NCBI GenBank assembly: GCA_022606425.2
Contig: JAHDVF020001378.1
Location: 101,297 to 165,296 of the forward strand
Reading direction: 5' to 3'
From: Lepidostoma basale
Taxonomy: Eukaryota > Arthropoda > Insecta > Trichoptera > Lepidostomatidae
Length of the DNA: 64,000 bases
Shown: positions 60,815 through 64,000 of the stretch, piece by piece
Numbering within the stretch: position 1 is the stretch's first letter
Layout of the letters: every line of letters starts with the position of its first letter
The notes under the pieces: generated by a model
The model's input: the letters and a program-made list of their open reading frames with translations, nothing else
What the model was told of the DNA's origin: nothing
The model's database searches: none
Position numbers and translations under genes: made by a program

Positions 60815-62643
60815 GCTGTGCCAGTTACTATCGTAAATTCATTGCACATTTTGCCGAAATTGCTGCCCCTTTATGCCGTTTAACAAGTATAAAGCTTAAA
60901 GGCACTTCCTTCCAATGGAACGAAGAGGCTGAACAATCATTTGTTGCCCTAAAAAATATTATGACTACCGCCCCTGTGTTGAAACCCCCTGATTATTCTG
61001 TACCCTACATTCTTACTTGTGATGCCAGTGGTATTAGTATTGGTAGCTTCCTTGCCCAAAAAATGCCTGACGGTTCCGAGCATGCTATAGCGTATTTTTC
61101 CCGAAAACTGACTGCTCCTGAACGTTCCTATTCTACCACTGAACGCGAACTATTGTCTATTGTGGATTCGGTACATCATTTCAGGAGTTACCTGGATGGC
61201 ACACACTTTACGGTCCAAAGTGATCATGGCTGTCTCAAATATTTGAACAATCTGTCATCGCCAGGAGGCAGACTCGCCAGATGGGCTTGCCGTCTATCAC
61301 AATATAGTTTCGATTTTGTATATAAAAAAGGTTGCGAAAACAATTTAGCTGATGCCCTAAGTCGCATCGAAGTGTCCTCCCTGACCTTCCCTCCGCCCTT
61401 CACTAACGTGACTGATCAAACCTATCTAAATCTATATTCGGCATGTAAGGATAACCCGCAGTCGACAGCCAACTATCTTATCAATAACAAACACCTGTAC
61501 CGTTATTCGAAATCAGGAAACTCCTCGCGCCCTGACTCCAGCAGCTACCTCTGGAAGGTTGCTGTACCCGCTAATGAAATCCCCCATGTTATATCTGACT
61601 TTCATAACAACTTCTGTCATCCCGGGATTGAAAAAACATTTAGAACCCTCTCGCAAACATTTTATTGGAGCAATATGCGTCGCACTATCAAACAATTCAT
61701 AAAAGCTTGCGACACCTGCAAGGCCTATAAGCATAGCACGCAGTCCCCTTTAGGTTTAATGACGGTGCCTAAACGCCTTTCTAAACCCCTCGTCTCCTTG
61801 TCTGCAGACCTCGTAGGGCCACTCCCGATGTCCAATCATCGATTCTGTCACATTCTGACAGTAGTAGACAACTTTTCAAAATTTGTTTGGGCGTTTCCCC
61901 TTAGGACAGCCAACTCCAAAACTGTAATTAAATTACTCGAGGAGAAAATATTTCTGCCTTACTCTGTTCCCCGTACGCTTATTATCGACAACGGAAGTCA
62001 ATTTGTCTCCAAGGAGTTCCGTAAGTTCACTGAAACCTATGGAATACAAGACTTGTACTACAACGCCCGCCATCATCCTCAGAACAATGTAAGCGAACGT
62101 CATAATGCAAACATCATTACCGCACTGGCAATTCTGGTAGGGAATAATCAACGGACTTGGTGTTCAAAGCTTCCACAGATCTCATCTTGCTTAAATAATA
62201 CTGTCAGTATTGCTACAGGATATACCCCGTTCTTTCTTTTGCACGGCTTTGAAACTGCTCCCCACGGTTCATTTCACAATAAATTTGTTCGTGAATCAAA
62301 CTCCCATAATCCATCTGACATCACCTCGGACTACGCATCTGGCCTACTTAGAATGGAAAATGTCTATGAAGAAGTTTCTTCCGCACTACTCCAAGCCTTC
62401 CAACGGAACGCTACTCGGTATAATCTAAGGCGTAAATCTTGTACCTTGCATGTCGGACAACTGGTCTGGCGCCGTGCCTTCCTTCAATCTGACGCTTCAA
62501 GGTACATATCTGCCAAACTGTGTCCCAGATTTATCAAGTGCAGGATACTCAAAAGAATTTCAGATACCATATATGAACTTTCTGATATGGCTGGAAAAAG
62601 TATCGGTACATTTCACATCAAGGACTTAGTCAAACAGGAATAG
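60763..62643 (+). CDS. pol: Gypsy Pol, part 2: RT end, RNase H, integrase
   Basis: Continues the same polyprotein in a shifted frame (open from 60763; homologous reading starts about 60780). RT connection: FLGCASYYRKFIAHFAEIAA. RNase H: LTCDASGISIGSFLAQKMPD, SRKLTAPERSYSTTERELLS and a later SDH. Integrase: zinc-binding HX3H and CX2C (HNNFCH, CDTC), then DD35E with Asp 61807-61809, Asp 61987-61989 and Glu 62095-62097. The C-terminal domain (VGQLVWRRAF..., ending IKDLVKQE) has no chromodomain. No internal stop. The upstream indel disconnects it from protease-RT, so this copy is probably defective unless the indel is an assembly error. Confidence 0.9.
   Translation, partial: GNDFPRPTSTKEVKSFLGCASYYRKFIAHFAEIAAPLCRLTSIKLKGTSFQWNEEAEQSFVALKNIMTTAPVLKPPDYSVPYILTCDASGISIGSFLAQKMPDGSEHAIAYFSRKLTAPERSYSTTERELLSIVDSVHHFRSYLDGTHFTVQSDHGCLKYLNNLSSPGGRLARWACRLSQYSFDFVYKKGCENNLADALSRIEVSSLTFPPPFTNVTDQTYLNLYSACKDNPQSTANYLINNKHLYRYSKSGNSSRPDSSSYLWKVAVPANEIPHVISDFHNNFCHPGIEKTFRTLSQTFYWSNMRRTIKQFIKACDTCKAYKHSTQSPLGLMTVPKRLSKPLVSLSADLVGPLPMSNHRFCHILTVVDNFSKFVWAFPLRTANSKTVIKLLEEKIFLPYSVPRTLIIDNGSQFVSKEFRKFTETYGIQDLYYNARHHPQNNVSERHNANIITALAILVGNNQRTWCSKLPQISSCLNNTVSIATGYTPFFLLHGFETAPHGSFHNKFVRESNSHNPSDITSDYASGLLRMENVYEEVSSALLQAFQRNATRYNLRRKSCTLHVGQLVWRRAFLQSDASRYISAKLCPRFIKCRILKRISDTIYELSDMAGKSIGTFHIKDLVKQE
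60770..60781 (+). other. Frameshift lesion in pol
   Basis: Homology to gypsy Pol leaves one frame and resumes in the -1 frame across a T/C homopolymer stretch here. The net change is equivalent to loss of one base (or gain of two). No programmed-shift element is evident at this place. Confidence 0.75.
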
Positions 62644-62672
62644 TTTCTAAGTTAAACTAAAGTTAAACTTAG

Positions 62673-62683
62673 TGGCGCCCAAA
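62673..62683 (+). repeat. Second primer-site-like core
   Basis: TGGCGCCCAAA, identical to the first 11 nt of the primer binding site at 58384-58394, 30 nt after the pol stop. The flanking sequence differs. Function unknown; may be chance. Confidence 0.5.
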
Positions 62684-63576
62684 TATATTAACCTATGACT
62701 CAAACCTTTGTCTTAATATGTATTTTTGTTCTCAAGGGACTCGCATAATTTCCATCATTTCGCGAGGACGGGTAAGCGACCCCGGGACCCTAGCCATTAC
62801 TGCTATTTCTAGCATACTTTCCCCCATAGCAGTAGTGTCCTTCAATATAACCTTGTTTCCTTCCTCATTATGCATCCTATCCCCACTATGATTGCCCCCT
62901 TCCTTGTGCCAATTTCTATCTTACTTGCGTTTGTAGTGTCTATTGTGTTATGGTATGTATGAATAAGAGCCTGATGAAGAATAAACTGCCCCCATTCACC
63001 ACTTGATCTAGTTGTGTTAGGAGCGCTCTAAGAGAAGATGCCTGTATCCATCGAATGCATGAATAATTGTAAATTTCCAGAACGCTAGAGACACTTGGTA
63101 GACCTACAGATGCATTTGTATTATGGTTTGGTTATATTTTCCCTTCCTACTTGAGTGTTCCATGTTCTTGTGTGTTCTGGATGGTTTAAAAACTTATTTT
63201 ATTTGTGTGGAATACAAGATTGTCCATCACTTATAATATTATGAACTTTTCCATCTCACCTGAACAGAAATTTTATTGACATATCATTTTTGTATGTGCA
63301 AATTGTCTAAATTTATAACTATTGTAACACCAATTTCTTTATAAACTTGTTTTTTTTTTCTTCTTATTTATTGTTATATATGTTCATGTGTGTGTTGGGT
63401 CGTGAGTCAGTTAAAGGTGTTGCATATTGGATTGGCAATCACTTTTACGATTGAGTTCACTTCTCCGATTCACCTGAACAATAACGTCCATTATATGTTT
63501 TAAAATGTTGTAGGTATATATGTTGTTTCAGTCACCTGTAGAGTTTGTTTTTGTAGAGAATAGAAGGAGTCAGAAC

Positions 63577-63770
63577 GCTATAGGTATACAGCCTTAGAAT
63601 ATGTAGATGTGCCTTATTTTCCGAGGCGAAAGGGAGCCAGACCCTTATAAAAAGCAACGCTATAGGTATACAGCCTTAGAATATGTAGATGTGCCTTATT
63701 ATCCGAGGCGAAAGGGAGCTAGACCCTAATACAAAGCAACACTATAGGTATACAGCCTCATAATATGTAA
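63577..63770 (+). repeat. 82-bp tandem repeat in the 3' region
   Basis: Two full units (63577-63658, 63659-63740) and a partial third. Each has CTATAGGTATACAGCCTTAG, TGTAGATGTGCCTTATT and GAGGCGAAAGGGAGC. Units differ at only a few positions. Confidence 0.88.
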
Positions 63771-64000
63771 ACGGACATGCCTCTGTTGTATGTAATTTAA
63801 ATTTTTGTTTTTACTGGTGACTGAACACATAATATTGTTGTAACTGTTTTTCTTTATAATCTATCATCTAGGCTAGAGATGTCCAACAATAATTTACCTC
63901 AAGACCCTAACCCCTTCTCCTTTTAGAATCAGTGAGTGCCATTTAGCTACAAAAAAAAAACAACAATTGTGTCTCTTTTGTGCTGTGGAAACTTTAAACA

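Larger units (their letters stand above)
57347..64000 (+). mobile_element. Ty3/gypsy LTR retrotransposon, right end beyond window
   Basis: Order: 5' LTR, primer binding site, gag, frameshift signal, pol (protease, RT, RNase H, integrase), long 3' non-coding region. Protease-RT-RNase H-integrase order and the chromodomain-free integrase end fit Ty3/gypsy. No env-like ORF follows pol. The 3' LTR is not found up to 64000, so age cannot be estimated by LTR comparison. One small indel breaks pol. The element is much more GC-rich than its surroundings. Confidence 0.93.
62644..64000 (+). other. Gypsy 3' non-coding region
   Basis: No ORF of note, so no env-like gene in this part. It contains a second copy of the primer-site core (62673-62683) and an 82-bp tandem repeat (63577-63770). 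A purine-rich tract immediately before a 3' LTR could not be placed because the LTR lies beyond the window. Confidence 0.6.

Noticed and set aside
62967..62990. CCTGATGAAGAATAAACTG in the gypsy 3' region as a hammerhead start
   Set aside because: No stem II or GAAAC follows; chance match to CTGATGA.

Overview
The window looks like intergenic DNA from a repeat-rich animal genome, most likely an insect. It is AT-rich, has no operon-like gene packing, and carries arthropod-style transposon families: RTE-like non-LTR retrotransposons, mariner- and hAT-like DNA transposons, tRNA-derived SINEs and a Ty3/gypsy element. The species cannot be named from the sequence. No rRNA gene, functional tRNA gene or CRISPR array was seen. 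Only one segment looks like host coding sequence: a 59-codon terminal exon at 33551-33730 on the minus strand.

The most striking content is a set of palindromic (foldback) elements spread from the left edge to about 56.8 kb. Each carries, in one or both arms, a short motif with the conserved parts of a hammerhead self-cleaving ribozyme: CTGANGA, one A or T, a 4-6 bp stem-loop whose sequence differs between families while still pairing, GAAAC, and a self-complementary stem III (ACATGT, ACCGGT, ACTAGT or ACAGCTGT) followed by C or T. The best cores are at 182-217, 11204-11239, 16896-16927 (+) and 20007-20037, 21090-21121, 44378-44409 (-). At 52413-52713 a ribozyme unit is duplicated in tandem, so two cuts would release a monomer of about 149 nt. 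Minimal stem III hammerheads that work as dimers are known from Penelope-like retroelements. Here they sit in inverted pairs in short elements with no encoded protein. All copies have one unpaired base before stem II, so activity is unproven.

Layout. 0-9.7 kb: foldback element, an 8-bp-TSD DNA transposon (1328-3293), SINEs, LINE 3' ends, and a mariner-like element (8041-9180) interrupted by a LINE. 9.7-22 kb: foldback elements, a hAT-like MITE, two SINE families, RTE fragments. 22-33 kb: a possible solo LTR, truncated LINEs, a second mariner fragment. 33-39 kb: the candidate exon, a LINE-in-LINE nest, and two minisatellites. 40-45 kb: the best-preserved LINE reverse transcriptase (42153-43390, minus). 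45-57 kb: more LINE, SINE and foldback copies.

From 57347 to the right edge lies a Ty3/gypsy retrotransposon: a 5' LTR of about 1036 bp, a tRNA-Lys-type primer binding site, gag, and pol in the -1 frame. A slippery heptamer abutting the gag stop and a 13-bp hairpin just downstream form a classic frameshift signal. Pol has protease, RT, RNase H and a DD35E integrase with catalytic residues in place, but is broken by one small indel near 60775. No env-like ORF or 3' LTR is seen before the window ends.

Two parasite-host relations can be read. A short non-coding element family shares its last ~50 bp and TTAG-repeat tail with the commonest LINE, suggesting it borrows that LINE's enzyme. The two tRNA-derived SINE families also need a LINE partner.
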